Source: a virus. Taken from it: a stretch of DNA of 24,439 bases. Shown in pieces: positions 1-7,253 of this stretch (position 1 is its first letter; each line of letters starts with the position of its first letter). The notes under the pieces are model-generated. The model was not told the DNA's origin, made no database searches, and saw only the letters and a list, made by a program, of their open reading frames with translations. The stretch is taken from positions 1-24,439 of the IMG/VR virus record IMGVR_UViG_3300009593_000118. One strand, given 5' to 3'. The translations under genes and the position numbers were made by a program.

Positions 1-583
1 AATAGTAAGTATAAATATGTTTGGATTTCGTGTTAATGTAAAAAATATTTTCATCTCCACTTTCAAATCTACGTTTTAATTCTCTACCATATGGTGTCTT
101 GTCTTGATTCAAAGAACGAGAATGATATTTTTTACCATCAACCATTAATACTCTACCAGGTGCAGTAGTTCCTAAATAATTAAAGTTAGTTGCTTTATAA
201 ATCACACCCGTATGACCCTCTTCTTCATCTGCAAATGAAACTATCACCTCTATATCTGTATTTTGTTTTAACCATTTAAAAGTTTGTCCTATGAAATAAC
301 TTTCTGTATTCTTGGGTGTATCATCAATACAAACTAACCTTCTCAATTCAAAACACTTATCGGGATTAATAGGATTATATTTTTTAGCTGTATGTGGCAT
401 AGAAGGCATAGCATACATCATCGCACCTATCATTTCTGGTAAACCAAACTTACCCTCTCTATACAATCCAAAATGATAATAAGATTGTATACCATTAACG
501 TTATGTGAATAATGGTGCTTCTCAATAAATTTTACTATGGAATTTCTCTGTACGAGTTCTACTGTAAAATCAGTTACTTTCAT
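1..583 (-). CDS. Mom-like DNA adenine modification protein (partial, 3' end off window)
   Basis: The gene starts at ATG 583 inside the end of the 5' nuclease gene (14-bp overlap) and runs off the left edge after about 194 codons. It was translated by hand from the minus strand. It carries a run typical of phage Mom-like, GNAT-fold proteins: an ELRRLVCIDDTPKNTESYFI segment, then TFKWLKQNTD, then SFADEEEGHTGVIYKATNF and YLG. The end KSKHIYTYY resembles the usual C terminus of the family, so only a few residues are probably missing. Mu Mom changes adenine in phage DNA to an acetamido form and so protects it from host restriction; the same role is inferred here. It is the last visible gene of the replication operon, which fits a DNA-acting enzyme. 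The start is chosen because there is no other ATG before the conserved region and the overlap suggests translational coupling. Family assignment is from motif memory, not a search. Confidence 0.78.
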   Translation of the reverse strand, partial: MKVTDFTVELVQRNSIVKFIEKHHYSHNVNGIQSYYHFGLYREGKFGLPEMIGAMMYAMPSMPHTAKKYNPINPDKCFELRRLVCIDDTPKNTESYFIGQTFKWLKQNTDIEVIVSFADEEEGHTGVIYKATNFNYLGTTAPGRVLMVDGKKYHSRSLNQDKTPYGRELKRRFESGDENIFYINTKSKHIYTYY

Positions 584-1592
584 TTGTCTTCTTTGCATAA
601 CGATTTAATTGATTAAAGTTTGTAAGTAACCAACTATTAAGATTAGGAAGTGCTGTAAATAATTTATCTTCTAAAAACATTTTTTCGAATTGAAATTTAA
701 TCAATTGATTGATAGGTTGATTTACTCTATCAATTATTTTTGTTTTAGTAGAACCTGAAATGTCTACATCTGATAATTGCATTAATCTGTAATTCATTTC
801 TATAGTATCTTTTGATTCTGGTAATTCAGTAACAACTTCATTCATATCAACTATACGACTTTCACTTAAAAATGGTAATTTTTTTTGTATAGTTTTTAAA
901 CCTAAACCACGAACACCTGATATATTGTCTGACTTATCACCATCTAATACTCTATACCAAATATAGTTATGTGATGATATACCATATTCATCTAATACAG
1001 CTTGTTCATCATACAATTTCTTTTTAGTCGGACTCCATATTTTTATCCTACCATTTGCCAACTGAAGAAAGTCTTTATCAGTAGACATAATAGTTATCTG
1101 TGATTTAGTTAAAACTTGTCTACAAATATATCCTATTGTATCATCTGCTTCTATGTTATCATACGATAGTACAGTAATAGGTAATGTATCTAAATACTCA
1201 ACAACACGTTGTAGTTGCATAATCATATTTTGTTTCTCATCTTCTTGAGAAGCAAAATCATATGCACGATTTACTCTGTATTTAGTTTTTCTATTTTGTT
1301 TGTACTTAGGATATATTTTTCTACGGCGGTTAGACCCACCCTTACCATCAAATACTATGATGACACGGGTAGGACTAAACATATTTATTGCGTAACCAAT
1401 ACTTCTAAGAAAACCAACTATTCCACCAACGTGAATACCATCATCGTTAGTAGTTGGTATAACACTAAACACTCTAATAAAAGTATTTAGGCCATCTATT
1501 ACAAGTACTTTATCATTTGGATTACCGCCGTCTAATGAGCCACCTTTTTTCTTTATCTCTTCAAGAATAGAAAGATACTTTTTGTTACTCAC
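570..1592 (-). CDS. FEN-type 5'-3' exonuclease / RNase H-like nuclease
   Basis: A 340-residue PIN/FEN nuclease of the T4 RNase H and Pol I 5'-nuclease group, which removes RNA primers and flaps during lagging-strand synthesis. The expected metal-binding acids are visible in order: D33 in VIDGLN, D82 in FDGKGG followed by the basic RRRKIYPKYK arch segment, E148/D150/D151 in EADD, D172/D174 in STDKD, and D217/D219/D222 in LDGDKSDNISGV. The last leads into the helix-hairpin-helix run GVRGLGLKT. Length matches the family (T4 RNase H is about 305). It starts with GTG at 1592, overlapping the uvsX stop by 8 bp, with GAGGAG four bases upstream. Its end overlaps the mom-like gene. The extra 20-25 residues at the N terminus, before VLVIDG, are unusual. 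Confidence 0.93.
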   Translation of the reverse strand: MSNKKYLSILEEIKKKGGSLDGGNPNDKVLVIDGLNTFIRVFSVIPTTNDDGIHVGGIVGFLRSIGYAINMFSPTRVIIVFDGKGGSNRRRKIYPKYKQNRKTKYRVNRAYDFASQEDEKQNMIMQLQRVVEYLDTLPITVLSYDNIEADDTIGYICRQVLTKSQITIMSTDKDFLQLANGRIKIWSPTKKKLYDEQAVLDEYGISSHNYIWYRVLDGDKSDNISGVRGLGLKTIQKKLPFLSESRIVDMNEVVTELPESKDTIEMNYRLMQLSDVDISGSTKTKIIDRVNQPINQLIKFQFEKMFLEDKLFTALPNLNSWLLTNFNQLNRYAKKTNESN

Positions 1593-2676
1593 TAGTCTCC
1601 TCTTCTATTGTCACGTCATCAATACCAAAGTTTTTCTCATATTTAAGAACAACTTTATCGCAAATTAAATTGTAACAATAATCTTTGAAGTCTTTATCTT
1701 GTAGTTTTTCAGACCAATCTTTAGATTGAAATTTAATTTCATCACCTAAGTGATTATCCATAGTGTACCATGCACCACCTTGTTTAACAAGTTTATGGTC
1801 TTTTAATGCGGTTAACCAACTACCATCATCATCAATACCAGTTTCAAAATACAATTCAAAATCAGCGTGTCTCATTGGAGGCCCAAGTCTATTCTTTATT
1901 ACTTGTGCTCTCATTTTCATACCAATGGTATTCTTTTTAGAGTCTTTGATTTGACCAGTATTCTTTAACCTGATACGAGTTGAAGCGTGAAATGGTAACG
2001 CTTTACCACCACTTGTAGTCCACGGGTCTCCAAACATTACACCAAGTTTTTGTCTGAGTTGATTGGTGAATACTAAAGCTATCTTTTGTCTACCAATCAT
2101 TTGAGTAATCTTTCTCATAGCTTTCGATAGAATGATTGCTTTACTTGTTGCCCAACCATCTTTATCAAACTCAGCTTCTAATTCTACTTTCGTTGATGCA
2201 GCTGCAAGTGAATCTACAAGAATAGTTACTAATCTATTTTTATCAGACTCACGAACTTTTGAAACTATCTCTTCTATAGCTGTGAATATATCTTCTACTG
2301 TTTCTAAATGTAGATATAACATACTTTGTACATCCACACCAATAGATTCTAAAAACTCTTTACTAACTGCAGTCTCTGTATCTATATAAACAGCGACTCC
2401 ACCTTTCTTTTGAGTTTCAGCTAACATATGAGCACCAAGTAGTGATTTACCACTTGATTCTAATCCGTTTAATTCTGTAATACGACCTACTGCAATACCA
2501 CCATTTGGTTTATTTGATATTGCTAAGTCTAACATAGTAGAACCTGTGGATATAAAATCTTTTATATCTGTGGGTGTAGTATCTGTTCCGTCCAAGAAGT
2601 ATGCTACTTTCATATCCTTGAACTGTTTATTAATAGTGTCAGCTAAGACACCGGCTAATTCGTCTCTTGTAGACAT
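1585..2676 (-). CDS. uvsX: UvsX, RecA-like recombinase
   Basis: A RecA/UvsX strand-exchange protein of 363 residues, which forms filaments on single-stranded DNA and drives recombination-dependent replication. Walker A is GLESSGKS (about 71-78), Walker B is ILVD (about 152-155), YIDTE (about 97-101) is the RecA-type acid strand, and FTNQLRQK with WTTSGGKAL covers the DNA-binding L2 region. The C terminus is strongly acidic (DDVTIEEETSE), as in RecA proteins. An in-frame TTG at 2688 would add four residues, but that TTG lies in the ribosome site itself. The ATG at 2676 with GGAG six bases upstream is the better start. A structured leader fills the gap to the SSB gene. The stop overlaps the start of the 5' nuclease gene. 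Confidence 0.95.
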   Translation of the reverse strand: MSTRDELAGVLADTINKQFKDMKVAYFLDGTDTTPTDIKDFISTGSTMLDLAISNKPNGGIAVGRITELNGLESSGKSLLGAHMLAETQKKGGVAVYIDTETAVSKEFLESIGVDVQSMLYLHLETVEDIFTAIEEIVSKVRESDKNRLVTILVDSLAAASTKVELEAEFDKDGWATSKAIILSKAMRKITQMIGRQKIALVFTNQLRQKLGVMFGDPWTTSGGKALPFHASTRIRLKNTGQIKDSKKNTIGMKMRAQVIKNRLGPPMRHADFELYFETGIDDDGSWLTALKDHKLVKQGGAWYTMDNHLGDEIKFQSKDWSEKLQDKDFKDYCYNLICDKVVLKYEKNFGIDDVTIEEETSE

Positions 2677-2700
2677 ATATTTCTCCAATTAAAGTGTTAG

Positions 2701-2776
2701 TGAAAATGGGTGGTTAGGCGTACAATAACAGCCAACTCTGGTCTTCAATCTGTAGACTGCCACCCATGGTTTTTCA
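2701..2776 (-). promoter_or_regulatory. Structured RNA leader between SSB and uvsX
   Basis: This element fills almost the entire gap, starting one base after the SSB stop codon and ending just before the uvsX ribosome site. On the coding strand, outer arms AUGGGUGG (2767-2760) and CCACCCAU (2713-2706) pair perfectly over 8 bp. Flanking UGAAA/UUUCA can add 5 bp across a bulge. Inside, CAGUC-UACA-GAUUG forms a 5-bp tetraloop hairpin, and GUUGGC pairs with GCC(U)AAC around an 11-base loop, giving a three-way-junction shape. I do not recognise it as a known riboswitch. It could control uvsX translation, attenuate transcription or be a processing site. Pairing is read by eye; function is unknown. 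Confidence 0.55.
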
Positions 2777-2777
2777 T

Positions 2778-3530
2778 TTAGCTATTAAACAAGTCATCAA
2801 ATGCATCTGATGTTTCTTTTTTATCAAATGATTTTTTTGAAGTATCGTTAGTTTCACTAACTGTTTCTTCTTCATCTTCTGAACTACCACTTAGATATTC
2901 ATTAAGAGCTTCTGTTAACTCGTCATATGAACGTTCTTGATAAATATCTGTAATATTCTTCTGAGTTTCATTGATTGATTCTAACAATGATGCATCCTCT
3001 GTAATTGGAGTTTGATTAGGCTTTACCCTAATTGTTGTTGATGGAAAGGATTTTCCCGTCTCTTCTGCTGTCTTAAACTCAACAGCAATATCACGACCAC
3101 TAACAGCATCTGTGATATCACCGTAGTCTGGGTCAGCGATTATTGAAAGCAGTTCTTGATAAACTGTTTTACCAAATCCCCAAAATCTCACACCTTGTGA
3201 TTCTTCACCTCTTACAACGATAGGAGCATAAGTTCTCATTTTTGCTTCTACTTTTTTACCGAGACGATAATCATCTTTTGAACCAGTTGATTTTAGTTTT
3301 TGAGCAAACTCTTCAATCGGGTCTGGTCTACCAAAAGATATTGGTGAAAGATAGTTCTTACCTGCCAAGCCATAGTGAAAATATAACTCAATAAAAGGAT
3401 TATCTTTATTGAACTTATAAGGTACAATTCTAACTATCTGTTGACCTGGAGAAGGTTTCCATAAATTAGATGTTCTTGTATTTGTAGCTTGAAGTTGATT
3501 AAGACGGTTCTTGATTGCATTTAAATCCAT
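2778..3530 (-). CDS. 32: gp32-like single-stranded DNA-binding protein
   Basis: A 250-residue T4 gp32-type SSB that coats single-stranded DNA and organises the phage replication and recombination machinery. The N-terminal part is basic (KNRLNQLQ). It is followed by WKPSPGQQIVRIVPYKF, the opening of the OB-fold core in phage gp32 homologues, then YFHYGLAGKNYLSPISFG and RFWGFGKTVYQELL. The C terminus is a long acidic tail (SSEDEEETVSE... DAFDDLFNS), as expected for the protein-recruiting tail. It has no cysteine at all, so the zinc site of T4 gp32 (His and three Cys) is absent. The ATG is preceded by AAGGAA at good spacing. The leader resembles a gp32 autoregulatory site. Assignment rests on the core motif, the acidic tail and position next to uvsX. 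Confidence 0.88.
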   Translation of the reverse strand: MDLNAIKNRLNQLQATNTRTSNLWKPSPGQQIVRIVPYKFNKDNPFIELYFHYGLAGKNYLSPISFGRPDPIEEFAQKLKSTGSKDDYRLGKKVEAKMRTYAPIVVRGEESQGVRFWGFGKTVYQELLSIIADPDYGDITDAVSGRDIAVEFKTAEETGKSFPSTTIRVKPNQTPITEDASLLESINETQKNITDIYQERSYDELTEALNEYLSGSSEDEEETVSETNDTSKKSFDKKETSDAFDDLFNS

Positions 3531-3592
3531 TTTCTATTCCTTATTTTTAATTGTTAATTTGTTAATTGTTAATCAGTATAACCTGATTCTAT
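3531..3592 (-). promoter_or_regulatory. Candidate autoregulatory leader of the SSB gene
   Basis: On the coding strand this leader begins with a perfect 6-bp hairpin (AATCAG, loop GTTATA, CTGATT; 3588-3571). It continues as an A/U-only-like tract, with almost no G, down to the AAGGAA ribosome site. The loop GUUA could pair with UAAC just downstream, giving a weak pseudoknot. In T4, gp32 represses its own translation by nucleating at a 5' pseudoknot and spreading over an unstructured A/U-rich ribosome-binding region. The layout here is the same in outline. The hairpin and tract are seen; autoregulation is inferred. Confidence 0.5.
3547..3573. repeat. 12-bp direct repeat in the SSB leader, period 15
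   Basis: TTAATTGTTAAT occurs at 3547-3558 and again at 3562-3573, separated by TTG. Each copy is itself an imperfect palindrome. On the mRNA the copies read AUUAACAAUUAA and lie between the leader hairpin and the SSB ribosome site, so they could be SSB-binding registers or an operator. Confidence 0.6.
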
Positions 3593-3603
3593 TATAAGTA
3601 TAA
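3593..3603 (-). promoter_or_regulatory. Intergenic ATAYTTAT motif upstream of SSB
   Basis: Coding-strand reading TTATACTTATA, about 62 bases before the SSB start and just upstream of the leader hairpin. If the motif is a promoter, the transcript would include the whole hairpin and repeat leader. This is the best-placed copy for that role. Confidence 0.35.
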
Positions 3604-3632
3604 TATATATTTCGTAAATAAATTTTTTTTTG

Positions 3633-4040
3633 CTAGTTGTTCCAAGTTTTCACATCTACTATTGAGTAGATTCTTGTAGGTATTTTATTGAGACCTGATT
3701 CGTTCGTTAGTAGTAAAGAGTTTCTATAATTATTCCAGTCTATTGGATATGATTTATCTAACCTACCACCATTTAATTCACGAATCAAATCATTTAGAGC
3801 ATTGATTGTATAAAGTGTATTTGATTGTTTTTTTCTATGTAGTGAGATTGTATCTGGTACATCTTGTATTGCATCTTCATCATACTCTACGTTATAAGTA
3901 CAGATTAATTGATGATGGTCATCTTCATTTTGAAATACATAAATCTTATCAAAAACAATTTCATTACAAGCGATGATAACATCAATCGTTTCTTTGAAAT
4001 GATTTCTTTTAGTAAATGTACAGAGTAGTTGTGTTCTCAT
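3633..4040 (-). CDS. Conserved-looking hypothetical protein, 135 residues
   Basis: I do not recognise a named family. The protein is soluble, mixed alpha/beta in composition, with no membrane segment or signal peptide. Notable segments are NTLYTINALNDLIRELNGG and KSYPIDWNNYRNSLLLTN, with IPTRIYSIVDV at the C terminus. This layout recalls small unnamed proteins near replication genes of marine T4-like phages, from memory only. It starts at an ATG overlapping the stop of the 643-residue gene by one base (TAATG), so its translation is probably coupled to that gene. The 90-base A/T-rich gap after it holds the SSB leader. Position between polymerase and SSB suggests a replication-linked or regulatory role, but nothing in the sequence proves it. 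It is not RegA-like. Confidence 0.75.
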   Translation of the reverse strand: MRTQLLCTFTKRNHFKETIDVIIACNEIVFDKIYVFQNEDDHHQLICTYNVEYDEDAIQDVPDTISLHRKKQSNTLYTINALNDLIRELNGGRLDKSYPIDWNNYRNSLLLTNESGLNKIPTRIYSIVDVKTWNN

Positions 4041-5971
4041 TATTTTTTCCCCTTAAAACAATTTTGCATATCTGTACTATACGTCATCGTGTTATTTGTT
4101 TTTCCTGTTGCTCCTTCTTTGGAACGATATGTTTTGTAACCTACTTCAGTTCTATTATTATCTTTATCAACTATATAGGTAAATACTCTTTTTCCTGTTA
4201 CAATAGTTTTTTCTTTATCAGCATATTGTAATTCATCTGATTCTTCAAGTTTAAAATTATCTTTAAAATCTTTAGAGTCTTTAACATTTAAACACCCTTT
4301 CAAAACTTCACCATCAACTATATTACCACCCATATTGACATCCATCGATGCTCCCATAATACTTTCAGGATTTCCTTCTTCATATTCTTTAGGTGGGTAA
4401 TCCATCATAGTGAAATGAAAAGCTCTACTTGCTTCTTCAGCTTCCATACTAGTTCCAAATCCTGGATTTGATTTATTTAATTGATTAACTCGTTCTCTTT
4501 GTAGATTGACAACCCTCTCTCTTTGTAATGATAAATTTTTTCTCACGTCTATCCCGTCAATATCTGGATTATCTTTTTGTAAAGTCAACGATACTTTATT
4601 GATTACTTTAGTTTCATTAGTTTTTCCCTTACCGTCGGCAACTAATTTTCTAATCATTTCATATTTTTCTTGTGGTGTTAATTCATCAATCGATTTATCA
4701 TCAGGTAAGTAATCTTTGAATTGTTTTTTTAATACACCACCTTTACCAAATAATGCGGTATCTATATTTTTCTTTAGTGTACCTTTATCTTTTTCAATAA
4801 TATCTATTTGGTCTTTAATTGGTAACTCAGTTAATCTTTTAGCTATCGGAATAGCTTGATTATTATAATTTTCTTCAATGTCATTTATTTTTTCTGATAT
4901 TTCATCTACTATTTTTTTAGCTTTTTGTTTTTTATCATCTGGTATATCAGATTTATCAATGTAACTTTTATAGTTTTCACCTTCTTGTATAATAGTTGAA
5001 TTATCTTGAATATCTGATGTAGCTGTTTTGTCTGAATGAAACTGAAGTAATAAATTACCCTTATCATCTTCAACAAAAGTACCAGTATCGGATGGATTCA
5101 TTCCACCACCACCTGCTTTTATGAAAGTTATCGCATCTTCTTTGTCTACTTCTTGTCCATTAGGTAAAATAACCTTATTAGCATTTTCAACAGATTTTAC
5201 TTGGGCATCTATCGAATCTTTAGCACCATAAAAAGTTAGAGTTTTTTGAGAGTTACCAAACTTCTTTTCTTCTTGTAATCTCTTAACTCTTTTTTGAGTT
5301 CTTTCGTGTTTCTTTTTAGCTGACCGAGCAGATACAATACATTTTGACCAAAGTTTTTTATTTTCAATACCATCAGGTGCTTTACCTGTTCCTGGAGTTA
5401 GTGCTTGTTCTTGTCCTAACTTAGTGTCTTTAGTTTTTTCATACATATCTCTAGCTAATTCTTCTTCTGTCATATCTGGATTTTCATTTAGTGTATGTAC
5501 ACCCTCACCTGAAACTATTTCATTAAATGCTGAACCTGCTCCTCCTGGAGCTGGTTTCATACCAGTTGCTTTTTGGTATCCAGTGTAACCATATTTGAAC
5601 ATATCATTTTTTACTTGATTATCACCTTCTGAAGTATCTCCAGATACTATACTCGTTTTTTTCTTTTTAGGTTCTTTATCTTTTTTAACTTTTTCAATCT
5701 CATCTTCAGAAGCATCTTTAGTAACTAAATCTTGTGTATCTGGATTATGAGTTTGAACTGGATAAACATTACCACTATCTTTGTTCTTTACGATATCAAC
5801 TTCAAGTAAATTTTGCATTAAACCATCAATTACTTCATAAGGCCAACCATTCTCATATAATATCTGAGATAAGTGGTGCAAATGATTAGTGTCTTTTGGA
5901 TTAGGTTGACCATTGTGAACTCTATAACCCCATTCTATAAGTATGTCGTCAAAATCGATTTTCTGGTTCAT
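4040..5971 (-). CDS. Large charged hypothetical protein, 643 residues
   Basis: Function unknown. I place the start at ATG 5971 rather than at an upstream start at 6019, because it overlaps the polymerase stop as ATGA and has AAGGA seven bases upstream. The first 55 residues (IDFDDILIEWGYRVHNGQPN ... ILYENGWPYEVIDGLMQNLL) look like a compact helical domain that I recall at the N termini of other large, poorly described marine phage proteins. Residues about 75-260 are low-complexity and Lys/Glu/Asp-rich, with a strongly basic helix (SARSAKKKHERTQKRVKRLQ). The middle is helical and probably coiled coil. The C terminus ends in YKTYRSKEGATGKTNNTM and a Cys-Phe tail. There are no membrane segments. 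It could be a virion-packaged or DNA-associated protein despite its place among replication genes. It is translationally coupled on both sides. Confidence 0.8.
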   Translation of the reverse strand: MNQKIDFDDILIEWGYRVHNGQPNPKDTNHLHHLSQILYENGWPYEVIDGLMQNLLEVDIVKNKDSGNVYPVQTHNPDTQDLVTKDASEDEIEKVKKDKEPKKKKTSIVSGDTSEGDNQVKNDMFKYGYTGYQKATGMKPAPGGAGSAFNEIVSGEGVHTLNENPDMTEEELARDMYEKTKDTKLGQEQALTPGTGKAPDGIENKKLWSKCIVSARSAKKKHERTQKRVKRLQEEKKFGNSQKTLTFYGAKDSIDAQVKSVENANKVILPNGQEVDKEDAITFIKAGGGGMNPSDTGTFVEDDKGNLLLQFHSDKTATSDIQDNSTIIQEGENYKSYIDKSDIPDDKKQKAKKIVDEISEKINDIEENYNNQAIPIAKRLTELPIKDQIDIIEKDKGTLKKNIDTALFGKGGVLKKQFKDYLPDDKSIDELTPQEKYEMIRKLVADGKGKTNETKVINKVSLTLQKDNPDIDGIDVRKNLSLQRERVVNLQRERVNQLNKSNPGFGTSMEAEEASRAFHFTMMDYPPKEYEEGNPESIMGASMDVNMGGNIVDGEVLKGCLNVKDSKDFKDNFKLEESDELQYADKEKTIVTGKRVFTYIVDKDNNRTEVGYKTYRSKEGATGKTNNTMTYSTDMQNCFKGKK

Positions 5972-7245
5972 ACAAATTTCCTTGTAATATCTTTCATTTC
6001 GTGATAATTCAAACCCCAACTAACTTTAACTGGATATTTACCATCTTGTTCTAAAACATCTTTTACTTTTTTTAGATAACCTATACCATCTTTCATATTA
6101 AAGTCAAACAAAAAACTATCATATGAGTACAATACTAATTTACTATCATATTCTTTAATCTGAGGTATTAACTTGTTCAACACTCTCATATTGTTTTCTG
6201 TTTCCATAAGTTGTATCGTGTAATTGAACAACTTGTTAGCATTCATATCTTTTAAATTAGATTTGAATATCTTTCTCATATAAATATCGGACTCAAGAAA
6301 TTCTCTGTCCTTAAACTCATACCATAATTGACTAATATATTCACTAACTTTTTCAAAATATGGATTAACTTCTGTAACTTCTTGTGGTATATAACCATAT
6401 AAATATTGAAACGAAAGCTTCTTTGCTTCTTCATAATCAACACCATAGAACTGAGCCATATGTTCGTGAACTGAATCTTGTGGGAACTCATAGTTAACTT
6501 TATCTGCAATCAATCTCAAGTGATAAGCATCGAAGTCCATCTCTACTAACACACCATCACCATCGAATCTACTAATAAATTTTTCTCTACTACCATCACT
6601 CTTATTTAGTGCTGCAAAGTTAATACCACCAAATCTATTACTTGGTCTACCTGTACTCGTGTACAAGTTATACTCAGTATACTTTATACCATCAACACTC
6701 TGTATACCATTTGATTCAACGTAAGTTAAATTGTCAAGTACTTCGTTATTGTATGACATATTGACTGAATCACTATATTTATCTATTTTATCTCGCATAA
6801 CTTTACTTAATTGTCTACAATAGTCTAAGTGTTTTAATATTGGAATGATTTTATTGATATCAGATTTTTTATAATACTTCATCTGAAAGAAGTTATGAGC
6901 ATTAGTTGATATATCTTCTAACGAAATTGGTTTGTTTTCTTCACCATAGGTCAATAGATTAGTATCAACAACATTATTAATTGATATTAAATGTGATAAT
7001 TGTTTTTTGTTTGAAGTGTATTTTGTAGTATCTGAATTTAAATCAGGGATATCTATATTGAGTGCTTCACTATGATTAAAAGGCAAGATATACTCTTTTC
7101 CATCAAACAACTGAACATAAAGTAAACATAAATCATCTTCTATCGGATGTTTGTTTTCATCGTTTTGAATTGGAATGATAATACTGTTTTGAGAACTATA
7201 ACCTTTTAAGAACTCAGATAACTGATTCTTATTTTCTATTATCAT
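5968..7245 (-). CDS. Family A DNA polymerase, short form without evident proofreading domain
   Basis: A 425-residue Pol I-type polymerase, about half the length of a full family A enzyme. Thumb/palm entry is YTEYNLYTSTGRPSNRFGG (T198-G199-R200, the TGR motif). Motif A is MDFDAYHLRLIAD, with catalytic D237 but His242 where most family members have Glu. Motif B is KKLSFQYLYG, keeping K275, F279, Y283 and G284 but not the upstream Arg. Motif C is YSYDSFLFDF, keeping catalytic D376 but reading YDS instead of HDE. Residues 1-140 may be a remnant of the 3'-5' exonuclease fold (LYVQLFDGKEYILPFNHSEA), but I cannot identify its metal-binding acids. It sits between thyX (8 bp gap) and the 643-residue gene (ATGA overlap). 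It may work with a separately encoded exonuclease, or be the phage replicase on its own. Confidence 0.85.
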   Translation of the reverse strand: MIIENKNQLSEFLKGYSSQNSIIIPIQNDENKHPIEDDLCLLYVQLFDGKEYILPFNHSEALNIDIPDLNSDTTKYTSNKKQLSHLISINNVVDTNLLTYGEENKPISLEDISTNAHNFFQMKYYKKSDINKIIPILKHLDYCRQLSKVMRDKIDKYSDSVNMSYNNEVLDNLTYVESNGIQSVDGIKYTEYNLYTSTGRPSNRFGGINFAALNKSDGSREKFISRFDGDGVLVEMDFDAYHLRLIADKVNYEFPQDSVHEHMAQFYGVDYEEAKKLSFQYLYGYIPQEVTEVNPYFEKVSEYISQLWYEFKDREFLESDIYMRKIFKSNLKDMNANKLFNYTIQLMETENNMRVLNKLIPQIKEYDSKLVLYSYDSFLFDFNMKDGIGYLKKVKDVLEQDGKYPVKVSWGLNYHEMKDITRKFV

Positions 7246-7253
7246 TTATAACC

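Noticed and set aside
10-20. Another copy of the ATAYTTAT motif
   Set aside because: It lies inside the mom-like coding region and encodes HIYTYY, which belongs to the conserved C terminus; likewise the copies near 6279, 6406 and 12969 are coding.
2701-2776. tRNA gene, suggested by about 75 bases closed by complementary arms, with TTCAATC resembling a T loop on the plus strand
   Set aside because: No 5-bp stem flanks the TTCAATC, no D arm with GG, and no anticodon arm of the right size can be drawn on either strand.
5972-6019. Start of the 643-residue gene at 6019, overlapping the polymerase by about 50 bases
   Set aside because: The ATG at 5971 gives the ATGA stop-start overlap and has AAGGA upstream; the extra residues read as polymerase sequence in another frame.
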